Of a stretch of 52,614 bases of DNA, positions 37,132 to 45,574 are shown piece after piece. Made by a program: the position numbers and the translations under genes. Source of the stretch: Candidatus Cloacimonadota bacterium (GTDB lineage Bacteria; Cloacimonadota; Cloacimonadia; Cloacimonadales; TCS61); the NCBI GenBank assembly GCA_030600585.1, contig JAUVLU010000017.1, forward strand, positions 1 through 52,614. The letters are read 5' to 3'. Within the stretch, counting starts at the first letter, position 1, and each line of letters opens with the position of its first letter. The notes under the pieces are model-generated. The model was not told the DNA's origin. It saw only the letters and a program-made list of their open reading frames with translations, and ran no database searches.

Positions 37132-39324
37132 ATGAATATCCTTAAATTACTTGAACGAGACGATAAATGGTATCTCGGTGGTGGAGATTCGCTTGTTTTC
37201 ACGCCGCTTTTCCTCCAATGGCTGCACATTCCCGGATTATGGGATGAAGCCCATTTTTACAACATCCCGATAAAACCGCTTTATACAATTTCATTCCTCT
37301 CAAAAGATGGAAAAGAACTCAAACCAAGACTGATCGATACAAAATGGGATTCGTCCAAACTGATAAGAAGATTTTCCTTAACAAACGATCTCATTCTCAC
37401 CGAAACAGATATTTTATTGCCAAATGATACACTTTCTACAATTTTGAATTTTGAAGGGAAAAGCCCGCAAATCGATGTGATCTTATGGTCAGCACAGGAA
37501 AATAACAAAAAAGATAAAACTCTATCTTTTACTAAAGAAGAGAATGGAATTCTTATTGATCGAGAGGTAAAATTTCGAGGAAAATATCCTTTCAATTTCT
37601 CATTATTTTTGGGAATGGAGCATTCATCCTACTCAATCGATCTTTCCGAATACACGGCAAATCAGCCCAAATTTGAATACACTCCTTTCTATGAAAAATT
37701 CGTTGGAAAGCTTCCCGATGAAATTCATAATAAAGGGATAAACTCTGATGGGTTGCTCTATTTCGGATTACATAAACATTTAATAGTTACAGAAAATGCT
37801 GAAGTAAAGATTTTTCTTTCGGTTGCGAAAACTTCCGAAAAAGTTAAGGAAAAAATCAATGAAGTAATCAATATCAAGAATCCAATAAAAGAAAGTGAAA
37901 AGAATTGGCAAAAGTATTTCGATTCTGTTCCGCATTTTGAATGTTCCGATAAATTTATTGAAAAATATTACTGGTATCGCTGGTTTGGACTGCGTCTTTT
38001 TATGATGAAAGATTCATATTCCTATCCCTGTGTTTGCGAAGGTCCTGCCTATTTTCGAATGCCGATTTCCTATTCTGCTCAATGCCATATGCTGGAAACA
38101 CGCTGGATGGATAACTCCAAATTAGCAAAAGGCAGCTTCCTTAACTTTGTGGAAGAACAGGAAGAGAACGGCAGTTATCCGGGAAATTTATATTCAATCA
38201 ATATTGATAGACAGAGCTTTTATCATACGGATTTCGGAACTGCAATAATGGAAATTTACAAAGTTTATCCCGATATTGATTTCCTACAAAAAATCTATCC
38301 ATCTATCGTGAAATATGCGGAATTTTTCGATAGAGAACGCGATTCTGAACACAGTTATTTATACGATGTGATCGACCAGATGGAGACCGGACAGGAATTT
38401 ATGACGCGATACACAAACGTGGATGAAAAGGCAGACCTTCAAATGGAATCCGGCGGGATCAGACTTAAAGGAGTGGACGCAACCTGCTACCAATATGGAA
38501 TTCGTAAAGCACTCTCTTTTATTGCAGGGAAATTAGGAAAAGAATTCGATGCCAAAAAATGGAAAGAAGAAGCCGGAAGGATCAAAGAAGCTATTCTGAA
38601 ATATATGTGGGATGAAGATGAGGAAATGTTCTTCGATGTAAATCCAAAGAATTGGCAGCGAACGAACATCAAAGCCGCAGTCTGCTTCTATCCGTATATG
38701 AGCGATATTGCAGATGAATCTCACCTGAACGGACTAAAAAAACATCTTTTTAATAAAGACGAATTCTGGACTTCATACCCTGTTCCGTCAACCGCTTTGA
38801 ACGAACCGCTTTCAAACACTTTTGGCGAATGGAAAGAAAAGAGAATGAACTGTCCGTGGAACGGAAGAGTATGGCCGATGACGAATTCACATATTGCAGA
38901 AGCTCTGGTAAATGCTGCTTCCAAATACGATGGAAGCCTGAAAGAAAAAGCAGGTTGGTTTATCCGCAGAACCATTGAAATGATGTTCTCGGGTGGTGAT
39001 CTGAAATATCCAAATACTTACGAGCATTATAATCCGCATTCGGGTAAACCCTGTCTTTATCGAGGTGTGAACGATTATCAACATTCCTGGATAGTCGACC
39101 TGATCATAAAATATATCTGCGGAATTCAACCGCAACTCGATGATACATTGATCATCGATCCTCTTCCTCTCGGATTGGAATATCTGAAAATCGATAATGT
39201 TCCAATTAAAGGGCATATATTTAAGGTGGAAATTAAAAATGATAGATTTTGGGTTTATATCGATGGTGTTTTGAAGAAAGAAAGTGAAATTGGTGAAAGT
39301 ATAAAATTAGAAAATAAAAAATAA
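37132..39324 (+). CDS. Cytosolic GH63/MGH1-like glycoside hydrolase
   Basis: 730 residues with AAGGAG upstream and no signal peptide. It is a paralogue of the secreted enzyme at 32712 without the CBM. A beta-rich N-terminal domain is followed by the (alpha/alpha)6 domain (from about 265). Shared landmarks: FECSDKFIEKYYWYRWFGLRLF, ETGQEFMTRYTN where the other enzyme has ETGMDDLSRFDD, WNGRVWPMTNSHI in place of GPSWPA, and EHYNPHSGKP with Glu631 as base candidate. The acid position is therefore Glu422 rather than Asp, which may change geometry or substrate. Its position after galK suggests that it finishes breakdown of imported oligosaccharides. No sugar transporter gene is nearby. Confidence 0.83.
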   Translation: MNILKLLERDDKWYLGGGDSLVFTPLFLQWLHIPGLWDEAHFYNIPIKPLYTISFLSKDGKELKPRLIDTKWDSSKLIRRFSLTNDLILTETDILLPNDTLSTILNFEGKSPQIDVILWSAQENNKKDKTLSFTKEENGILIDREVKFRGKYPFNFSLFLGMEHSSYSIDLSEYTANQPKFEYTPFYEKFVGKLPDEIHNKGINSDGLLYFGLHKHLIVTENAEVKIFLSVAKTSEKVKEKINEVINIKNPIKESEKNWQKYFDSVPHFECSDKFIEKYYWYRWFGLRLFMMKDSYSYPCVCEGPAYFRMPISYSAQCHMLETRWMDNSKLAKGSFLNFVEEQEENGSYPGNLYSINIDRQSFYHTDFGTAIMEIYKVYPDIDFLQKIYPSIVKYAEFFDRERDSEHSYLYDVIDQMETGQEFMTRYTNVDEKADLQMESGGIRLKGVDATCYQYGIRKALSFIAGKLGKEFDAKKWKEEAGRIKEAILKYMWDEDEEMFFDVNPKNWQRTNIKAAVCFYPYMSDIADESHLNGLKKHLFNKDEFWTSYPVPSTALNEPLSNTFGEWKEKRMNCPWNGRVWPMTNSHIAEALVNAASKYDGSLKEKAGWFIRRTIEMMFSGGDLKYPNTYEHYNPHSGKPCLYRGVNDYQHSWIVDLIIKYICGIQPQLDDTLIIDPLPLGLEYLKIDNVPIKGHIFKVEIKNDRFWVYIDGVLKKESEIGESIKLENKK

Positions 39325-39426
39325 TAAAGTTCAATAAATATTCATGGCAATCTGATCTATACGCCGGAATGATACAATATCCATAATAAAGACCAAAGAA
39401 ATTACCATAAATTAATCACACCAAGC

Positions 39427-39456
39427 TTGACATAATCTCATTAGTTTTTTTATTCA
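39427..39456 (+). promoter_or_regulatory. Candidate promoter of the B12 uptake operon
   Basis: TTGACA at 39427-39432 with TATTCA 18 bases later (39451-39456), about 20 bases upstream of the riboswitch. The -10 element is poor. Confidence 0.35.
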
Positions 39457-39473
39457 ATTTATAAATCATAGAG

Positions 39474-39820
39474 TGAAGCTTAATGGTGCAAGAGTAAAAG
39501 GGAATCTCGTTTAAATCGGGAGCGGTCTCCGCCACTGTAAGCAGAAAATTAGCTACGGAAAAAGATTAGCAACGAACAAATATTATCGGCTTTACAAAGT
39601 AAAACGATAACGTTTCTTGAACAAAAACGAACAAAAGATTTGAATTGAAATTGTTTGTTTAGTTAGTTGCAAAAAACATCCGTTTAAATCCGCCTGCCAT
39701 GCCGAAGTCTTAACGAAGGCAGGTGAGCTATAATCAAGTTTAAATCACTGAATTATTTAATGTTTGGGAAGATTTGAACAAGAATTGATCTGCAAGCCAG
39801 GAAACCTGCCATAAAGCTTA
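39474..39820 (+). ncRNA. Cobalamin riboswitch with enlarged peripheral region
   Basis: The conserved core is plain: GGGAATCTCGT (39510-39520), AGCGGTCTCCGCCACTGTAAG (the L5/P6 region, 39531-39541 and on) and the B12 box GCCAGGAAACCTGCC (39796-39810). P1 is closed by AAGCTTA words at 39477-39483 and 39814-39820. The span is about 345 bases against roughly 200 usual. The extra sequence lies between ACTGTAA and the B12 box and includes a palindrome CCTGCC...GGCAGG (39693-39723). It precedes btuF and should shut the operon down when adenosylcobalamin is bound. Confidence 0.92.
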
Positions 39821-39868
39821 TTTAATAAATGCTCCGGAGTGCGGGTAATTATTAATTAAGTTTTAGGG

Positions 39869-39918
39869 ATCCTTTTATTTTAGTAGCTTTTTAGCTTCCA
39901 AAATAAAAGGATTTTTTT
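39869..39918 (+). terminator. Riboswitch expression-platform terminator
   Basis: A perfect 13 bp stem ATCCTTTTATTTT/AAAATAAAAGGAT (39869-39881 with 39900-39912) with an inner AGCT stem, followed by a seven-T run that touches the btuF ATG. The only ribosome site, AAAGGA, is in the 3' arm, so the hairpin would block both transcription and translation. Confidence 0.88.
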
Positions 39919-40743
39919 ATGAAAAAAATTGTGTTTTTTTTAATTTTTGCAGTAATATTATTAGCCGGATGTTCAAAAACCGAACAACAAATTGGTAACC
40001 GTTATATCATTACATCACCTGAAATCGCAGAGATCATTTATTTGTTGGAAGGTTCAGACAATATTGTAGGAATCACGGTAGAATGCGATTATCCGGAGCA
40101 GTTAAAACCAATATTTAAAGTTGGAAATTTCGGGAATATTAATTATGAAAAGATCATTTCCTCGAATCCGACGATTGTATTTACTTCCGGCTTAGAGCAG
40201 CAAGCGTTAGCTTACCAACTTAATAAATTAAATATTAAAACGATTACCATATATCCTAAAAATATTGATGAATTTATTTCTGCAATCATAGAAATCGGAG
40301 CTGAAATAAACCAATTGGAAAGAGCAGAATTTGTTGCAGACAGCCTGCGAACCCAAATTAACATATCAACACATTTTACCGGCTCACCAAGAGTTTACGT
40401 GGAGATTTATGGAAGTCCGATTATGAGCGTTAGTGACAGCTCGTATGTAGGTCAGTTGGTCAATTTTGCCGGCGGGGAAAATATTTTTTCTACTCTGCCG
40501 AGAGATTACAGTCGGATAAATCCGGAAAACGTTATAAAGGCAGATCCTGAAATAATTCTGTTAACATATCCGGGTATAACAAAAGAACAGGTACAACAGC
40601 GAAAGGGTTGGGAAGTAATAACAGCAGTTAAAACCGGTATGATCTTTACTACCGTAGATATTGATCCCGATATTATTTTGCGCGCTTCACCCAGAATTAC
40701 AGAGGGATTAAGTGAACTCAAGAGGATCTTCCATGAAAAATAA
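39919..40743 (+). CDS. btuF: Cobalamin-binding lipoprotein of ABC transporter (BtuF type)
   Basis: 274 residues; lipoprotein signal KKIVFFLIFAVILLAGC with Cys18. The mature part is a two-lobe class III binding protein: IITSPEIAEIIYLLEGSDNIVGI, the KVGNFGNINYEKIISSNPTIVF strand and helix, and NPENVIKADPEIILLTYPG in the second lobe. It captures B12 in the periplasm and delivers it to BtuCD. The specificity is supported by the riboswitch directly upstream; iron-siderophore binding would otherwise be possible. The end overlaps the true start of btuC. Confidence 0.9.
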   Translation: MKKIVFFLIFAVILLAGCSKTEQQIGNRYIITSPEIAEIIYLLEGSDNIVGITVECDYPEQLKPIFKVGNFGNINYEKIISSNPTIVFTSGLEQQALAYQLNKLNIKTITIYPKNIDEFISAIIEIGAEINQLERAEFVADSLRTQINISTHFTGSPRVYVEIYGSPIMSVSDSSYVGQLVNFAGGENIFSTLPRDYSRINPENVIKADPEIILLTYPGITKEQVQQRKGWEVITAVKTGMIFTTVDIDPDIILRASPRITEGLSELKRIFHEK

Positions 40744-41656
40744 ATGGGCTTTGTTTTTATTATTCAGCTTATTTTCAATCCTGTTAATATATATTTATCT
40801 ATCAATAAACGAACCTTCTTCTCATATTATTTTTGCCGTAAGATTACCACGGCTTTTATTGGCATTTCTGGTTGGATTTGTTCTCTCGGGAGTTGGTTAT
40901 TCCTTTCAGATAATGCTGAATAATCCTCTCGCAGAACCTTATATTTTAGGAATATCATCCGGTGCGGCTTTTGGCAGTATCTTGGCAAGTGTATTAGGCT
41001 TGTATATATTTATGCCTGTTTTTGGATTTACAGGAGCAATAGTAGCACTAACTATTGTTTGGTTTCTGGCACATCTTGGCGGGTTTTTCAACAGTACAAA
41101 ATTATTACTCTCAGGAATAATTGTGGGAATGTTCTTTTCGGCGCTTATTTCACTTCTCATGTATCTCAATCAACAAGATATTGGGAATATAATAAATGTT
41201 CTAATGGGAAATCTGGGGCATATTTTCAGTCGTAAAGAGTGGTATTATTTTCTTATTGTATTTGGAATATCCATCTTGCTGATGCTTTACATGTTCCTGC
41301 TTTCCAGAAAGTTGATGATCCTGACAACCGGAGATGTTATTGCCGGAAGTCTCGGTATCGATGTGAAAAAACTCCGCAGAAAAATATTTATAATAAGTTC
41401 GCTTCTTACAGGTGTAACAGTTGCATATGCAGGAATTATCGGCTTTATTGGTCTTATTGTACCTCATATTGTCCGCATGATCTCTGGCGGGAATAAACGA
41501 ACCGGAATCATCTATTCTGCCTTGTTTGGTGCTGCTCTTCTAATTTTATGCGATTTTATAGCAATGCACATCACAGTTATCGAGATTCCGGTAGGAGTCA
41601 TTACAGCCTTTCTGGGTTGTCCTTTCTTCCTGTTTATCATGGCAAAAAGTAGATAA
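40733..41656 (+). CDS. btuC: Cobalamin ABC transporter permease (BtuC/FecCD type)
   Basis: About 307 residues from ATG 40733, which has AGAGGA eight bases upstream; the in-frame ATG at 40712 is earlier but adds a polar stretch before the first helix. It has around nine to ten membrane helices. Family motifs are LPRLLLAFLVGFVLSGVGYSFQ, NNPLAEPYILGISSGAAFGS and GFIGLIVPHIVRM, the last being the coupling-helix region that contacts the ATPase. It overlaps btuF by 11 bases. The matching ATPase gene is 3.1 kb away, beyond an inverted Fe-S gene block. Confidence 0.93.
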   Translation: MKNKWALFLLFSLFSILLIYIYLSINEPSSHIIFAVRLPRLLLAFLVGFVLSGVGYSFQIMLNNPLAEPYILGISSGAAFGSILASVLGLYIFMPVFGFTGAIVALTIVWFLAHLGGFFNSTKLLLSGIIVGMFFSALISLLMYLNQQDIGNIINVLMGNLGHIFSRKEWYYFLIVFGISILLMLYMFLLSRKLMILTTGDVIAGSLGIDVKKLRRKIFIISSLLTGVTVAYAGIIGFIGLIVPHIVRMISGGNKRTGIIYSALFGAALLILCDFIAMHITVIEIPVGVITAFLGCPFFLFIMAKSR

Positions 41657-42223
41657 TAAGTATCATGGATGAGTTAATATAATTATGAGAAAAGTATTTG
41701 GTTTCCAATTCCGCTTAGCTTCCCTTTGGTTTGTCACAGCGAAACGAAGAAGAAATCGTTTTGTTTTGCAAAGCCGATTTATAGAAGACGGAAAAGAGAG
41801 ATTTATAAGCCTTTGGCTTATTAAGAGTGATTTGAGTTGAAAAGGGATGTCATGGTGAGCGGAGACGAACCATAGCTTCTAATTAAAAGTGTGCTAAGCC
41901 ATTCATCCTTCGACTTGGCAAACAGGATAACACAAGCTTAAGGCTTGTAATATAATTAGTTCTTTAAAAGTATATAGAGTGGAATGAAATAAATACAACC
42001 TTGCGGATGGTTGAAAACCTGCCAAAGGCAGGTAAACCTTCGCAATGGTTGAAGATCGATAAAAGAAGGTTAGTTGGGTTACCAAACAGGGGTTTGGTAA
42101 CCAGAAAAACAAACAGGGGTTTGGTAACCAGAAAACAAACGGTGGTTTGGTAACCAGAAAGAGATTTCATAACCATTCGCAAGGTTTCGTTCCTTAACCA
42201 TTGCGAAGGTTATAATAAAGAGA
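41657..42223. repeat. Gene-free repeat region
   Basis: No gene is supported in these 567 bases. Visible elements: hairpin 41808-41821 (TAAGCC ttt-like GGCTTA), hairpin around 41930-41949 (ACAAGC...GCTTGT), hairpin 42017-42033 (ACCTGCC aaa GGCAGGT), AACC...GGTT palindromes around 42000-42060 and 42169-42213, and the tandem repeat at 42085-42160. Confidence 0.7.
42078..42160. repeat. Tandem repeat of a ~26 bp unit
   Basis: Three units of about 26 bases share GGTTTGGTAACCAGAAA. The first is preceded by GGTTACCAAA, which makes a hairpin (42078-42102). It belongs to the same family as 1023, 35538 and 36900. Confidence 0.85.
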
Positions 42224-42844
42224 TTAAATGGTTACTTTCACTTCCTTGATCTCATCGAAAGCTTCCAAATGTTCTTCGATCTCTTCAACAACATTATCAC
42301 GGTATTTATCGAATTTAGGAATTTCAACATCAATTGTTGCCACACCATTTTCAAATCCTACATATTTCACCATTTTAAGTGTGACTATATCTTCTCCAAC
42401 ACCGGGATAAATGATTTTCCTGAGTTCTTCAACAATAGTTTTCTTACTAAATGATTCTTCCTCAGCTAAACCGTGTTTGATCTCGTATTTCTTGATCGCT
42501 TTTTTAAGTGTATCAACCGCAAGAACAGAACAGTGCATTTTAACTGCCGGTAATCCATCAAGTGCATCAGCTGCACTTTCCCATGTGATCTTTTTGGCTT
42601 CTTCAATCGATTTGCCAATTGCCATATCTGTGATAATGGATCCTGTAGCAATGTTGGAAGCGCATCCGTATGATTGGAATTTAATATCATCGATGATATT
42701 AGTTTCAGGATCTATTTTAAGGAATATCGAAATCTGATCACCACAAGCCGGACTTCCTTCGGTAGCTTCAGCATCCGGATTTTCTATCTTACCTACATTG
42801 TGCGGTTTCATAAAATGATCTAATACTTTTTGTGAATATTGCAT
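42224..42844 (-). CDS. nifU: IscU/NifU-type Fe-S scaffold fused to a MIP18/DUF59-like domain
   Basis: 206 residues. The first 125 form an IscU scaffold with all cluster ligands: Cys34 in ACGD, Cys61 in YGCAS and Cys105 in MHC. Residues 134-206 (IVEELRKIIYPGVGEDIVTLKMV...EIKEVKVTI) resemble a DUF59/MIP18 domain, without the usual cysteine of TPGCP. This is neither the classic NifU C-terminal CxxC domain nor plain IscU. It builds Fe-S clusters in the cytosol with the desulfurase encoded 187 bases upstream. Ribosome site GGAG before the ATG at 42844. Confidence 0.9.
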   Translation of the reverse strand: MQYSQKVLDHFMKPHNVGKIENPDAEATEGSPACGDQISIFLKIDPETNIIDDIKFQSYGCASNIATGSIITDMAIGKSIEEAKKITWESAADALDGLPAVKMHCSVLAVDTLKKAIKKYEIKHGLAEEESFSKKTIVEELRKIIYPGVGEDIVTLKMVKYVGFENGVATIDVEIPKFDKYRDNVVEEIEEHLEAFDEIKEVKVTI

Positions 42845-43031
42845 AATATTCTCCTATTATACTTTATTGACGGGATTAATATGATAAACAAGATTTTTTT
42901 GAAACATTAGGAATAATATTGTAATCATAACTTGAATTTGCCAAATCCAAAAATTCCTAAAGTATTTTTCATTAATTTTTATCCGGTTAATCATGTCGAT
43001 CCTGTCTATTCTTCTCGTTTATATTTTATTA

Positions 43032-44198
43032 TTAATTACTGAGCGGGCTTCGTGATCGAAGTTCTTTTACTACTTCAGCAAGTTTTTCTACAGTATAGTC
43101 GATCTCTTCGATCGTATTATATCTGCTAAGAGTAAACTTCATTGAGCTGTGCGATTGTTCATGATTTCTTCCGAGAGCCATTAAAACATAATTTGGTTTT
43201 AATCCCTTGGAAGCGCATGCGCTTCCGGTAGAAATGGAAACTCCGCTAATGTCCATCATCATCATAATTGCTTCTCCTTCAATATAATCAAAGGAAATAT
43301 TGATATTATGAGGAACACGTTTGTCTCCTCGCGGACCATTCAGTAAAGTATCAGGAATAGTAGATTCGATCTTGTTCAGCAGATAGTCAGAGAGTTTGCG
43401 GATCTTTGCAATGTTTTCTTCCAGGTTATTGAAAGCAAGTTCCACAGCTTTAGCAAATCCTGCAATAGATGCAATATTCAAACCGCCTGTTTGGAGATTA
43501 TCCATCCTGTTTACGCCATGTTGAACCTGTCCTAATACAATTCCTTTTCGTTGATACAATGCACCGATACCTTGAGGTCCGTGAATTTTATGAGCACTTA
43601 TTGACATAAAGTCTATTCCCAATTCATTTACATTTATCGGAATGCGCGCGTATGCCTCACAGGCATCTACATGCATCACAATTTTATGCTCAGATCTATC
43701 CAGTATTTTCCTGATCTCTTTTAATGGTTGAATCGTGCCGACTGTATGATTTCCAAAAGTTGTCATAAATAATATTGTATCTTCACGAATAGAATTCTTT
43801 AGTTGATCCAGATCGATGAAACCTTCATTATCAGCTTGAAGATATGTTACATCAAATCCGCTGTTTTCAAAGAAAGCAGCGTTGGTTAGAATATCCGGGT
43901 AATCGATCACAGAGCAGATTATGTGTGTTCCTTTTTTTGAATTTGCTGTGAGATAACCCTTGATAGCCAGATTATTGGCGGCTGTTCCGCCGGATGTGAA
44001 ATGAATTTCTTTTGAATTTGCTGCCATTGAATCTGCAATGGTCTTTTTTGCTTTTTCCAGTTTGAAAAATGCCTTAGTTCCCATTGTATTAAAATCCTCG
44101 GGAAAGTAATAGTTATTCTTCATGTATTCGGTTGTTATTTCTATAACTTCCGGAGCGGGTTTAGATGTTAAACAATTATTAAAATATATTCTTTCCAT
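43032..44198 (-). CDS. nifS: Cysteine desulfurase, NifS/IscS family (divergent)
   Basis: 388 residues. PLP-binding lysine is Lys204 in SISAHKIHGPQGIG, the PLP-pairing aspartate is Asp178, and the sulfur-carrying cysteine is Cys328 in STGSACASKG on a long loop, as in group I enzymes. Two departures are seen: the N-terminus reads FNNCLTSKP where relatives have DNAATT, and the position of the PLP-stacking histidine (usual EH) reads DY (Asp99, Tyr100). It starts nine bases after the rrf2 gene in the same unit. It supplies sulfur to the IscU-type scaffold. Confidence 0.9.
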   Translation of the reverse strand: MERIYFNNCLTSKPAPEVIEITTEYMKNNYYFPEDFNTMGTKAFFKLEKAKKTIADSMAANSKEIHFTSGGTAANNLAIKGYLTANSKKGTHIICSVIDYPDILTNAAFFENSGFDVTYLQADNEGFIDLDQLKNSIREDTILFMTTFGNHTVGTIQPLKEIRKILDRSEHKIVMHVDACEAYARIPINVNELGIDFMSISAHKIHGPQGIGALYQRKGIVLGQVQHGVNRMDNLQTGGLNIASIAGFAKAVELAFNNLEENIAKIRKLSDYLLNKIESTIPDTLLNGPRGDKRVPHNINISFDYIEGEAIMMMMDISGVSISTGSACASKGLKPNYVLMALGRNHEQSHSSMKFTLSRYNTIEEIDYTVEKLAEVVKELRSRSPLSN

Positions 44199-44207
44199 AA
44201 ATTCTCC

Positions 44208-44618
44208 TTATAGCTTAGCCACGATTTGATCCAGCTTTATCGAGTCAAAATATTTTTCTAAATGATCTTTTATTTCATTCCAAAGTTTACTAAAACCGCA
44301 AGGTAAACCAAGACAGTATATATGTTCTTTCGTATTTCCATTGCAGAATGAAGCAACATAGTTCTCATCAACGGCTTCCATGATATCTTTAAGTGAAATA
44401 TCATACATTTCTAATGCAAGTTGATATCCGCCTTTTGCACCATGAATACTTTTTACAAGTCCATTTTGCTTTAATTTACGAAAAAGTTGTTCAACATATT
44501 TCACCGGAAGTTTCTGATTTTTACAGATATCGTTAATGGAAACCGGTTTATCTGCAGAGTTTAAAGCGAGTTCTGTTAATGCCCGCACAGCATATTCAGT
44601 CTTCGTTGAAATATTCAT
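44208..44618 (-). CDS. iscR: Rrf2/IscR-family Fe-S regulator
   Basis: 136 residues from the ATG giving MNISTKTEYAVRALTELAL; the reading frame is open further but AAGGAG lies six bases before this ATG. It has the winged-helix pattern (ICKNQKLPVKYVEQLFRKLKQNGLVKSIHGAKGGYQLA) and three cysteines, Cys92, Cys102 and Cys107, at the place of the IscR 2Fe-2S ligands, with a wider first gap than IscR (9 rather than 5). It is the first gene of rrf2-nifS-nifU and probably represses it when Fe-S clusters are plentiful. The symbol is by analogy. Confidence 0.85.
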   Translation of the reverse strand: MNISTKTEYAVRALTELALNSADKPVSINDICKNQKLPVKYVEQLFRKLKQNGLVKSIHGAKGGYQLALEMYDISLKDIMEAVDENYVASFCNGNTKEHIYCLGLPCGFSKLWNEIKDHLEKYFDSIKLDQIVAKL

Positions 44619-44637
44619 TTTCATCTCCTTAGAGGAT

Positions 44638-44665
44638 AACATATTAAATTAGTATGAATTGGCAA
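44638..44665 (-). promoter_or_regulatory. Candidate promoter of the rrf2-nifS-nifU operon
   Basis: On the minus strand TTGCCA (44660-44665) is followed after 16 bases by TATGTT (44638-44643), just before the rrf2 start. Confidence 0.3.
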
Positions 44666-44791
44666 ATGATTTATTATAAAAGTAGAAAAAAAATTCACAT
44701 TGCGAAGAAAAACTTTGTAATGAGGTTAATGTTTCTTGTTCCCAAATTCTTCTTGGGAACACCGATTAAGTGAAATTAAATTCGAGGAAAT

Positions 44792-45574
44792 ATGATTAAA
44801 ATAAAAAATATTAGTTTAGCATATCAGAATAAGAGAGTAATTGAAGATCTTTCAATAGATTTTCATATGGGAGAATTCTGTGCTCTTCTAGGACCCAACG
44901 GAGCAGGGAAATCAACTTTGCTAAAAGCTATTCTTGGATTCCAACTTGAGAAAACCGGAAAGGTATATATTTCCGGAAAAGAATTACATGATTGGTCACG
45001 GCAGGAACTTGCAAAGCAGATAGCAATAATCCCGCAGGATTTCCAACTTCAATTTGATTACACGGTTGAAGATCTGGTATTAATGGGAAGATTTCCATAT
45101 CTTGGACGCTGGCAGAATTACACAAATATGGATTTAGAAATCGTGAAGCAGATCTTAATGCAGCTTGATCTAAACCCATTGAAAAATAAACTATATTCAC
45201 ATTTAAGTGGTGGTGAACGAAGACGTGTTTCCATTGCAAGAGCATTAGCTCAGGAGACTCAAATCCTATTAATGGATGAAGCATTTGCGAATCTTGATAT
45301 AAATCACCAACTGGAGATAATGCAGCTGCTTTCTGAGATAAACAGGGAGCACAATAAACTCATCATTCTGGTTTCTCATAATATTAATCTGGCAAGTGAA
45401 TATTGCGAGAGAATTGTTATGCTTAGGGAAGGAAAAGTGATCGCTGATGGAACACCCGAAAATATTGTGAATTCAAAGAATTTAAAAGAACTTTATAACG
45501 CTGAATTGAAGATAATAAAGAATCCTGTTTCAGGGAAACCAAATTTGATATATCCGGGGAAAAATGCGAATTAG
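44792..45574 (+). CDS. btuD: Cobalamin ABC transporter ATPase (BtuD/FecE type)
   Basis: 260 residues, with GAGGAAAT before the ATG. Walker A is GPNGAGKST (34-42), the Q-loop is IPQDFQLQFDYTVEDLV, the signature is LSGGERRR, Walker B is ILLMDEAFANLD and the H-loop is VSHNIN. The closest general family is FecE/BtuD/FepC. It powers B12 import with BtuC encoded at 40733. Its stop overlaps the start of the receptor gene by 11 bases. A hairpin at 44741-44758 (GTTCCCAA/TTGGGAAC) lies in its leader; no second riboswitch is visible. Confidence 0.92.
   Translation: MIKIKNISLAYQNKRVIEDLSIDFHMGEFCALLGPNGAGKSTLLKAILGFQLEKTGKVYISGKELHDWSRQELAKQIAIIPQDFQLQFDYTVEDLVLMGRFPYLGRWQNYTNMDLEIVKQILMQLDLNPLKNKLYSHLSGGERRRVSIARALAQETQILLMDEAFANLDINHQLEIMQLLSEINREHNKLIILVSHNINLASEYCERIVMLREGKVIADGTPENIVNSKNLKELYNAELKIIKNPVSGKPNLIYPGKNAN

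Noticed and set aside
42078-42160. Possible CRISPR remnant in the tandem repeat
   Set aside because: Units are contiguous and nearly identical throughout, with no unique spacers.
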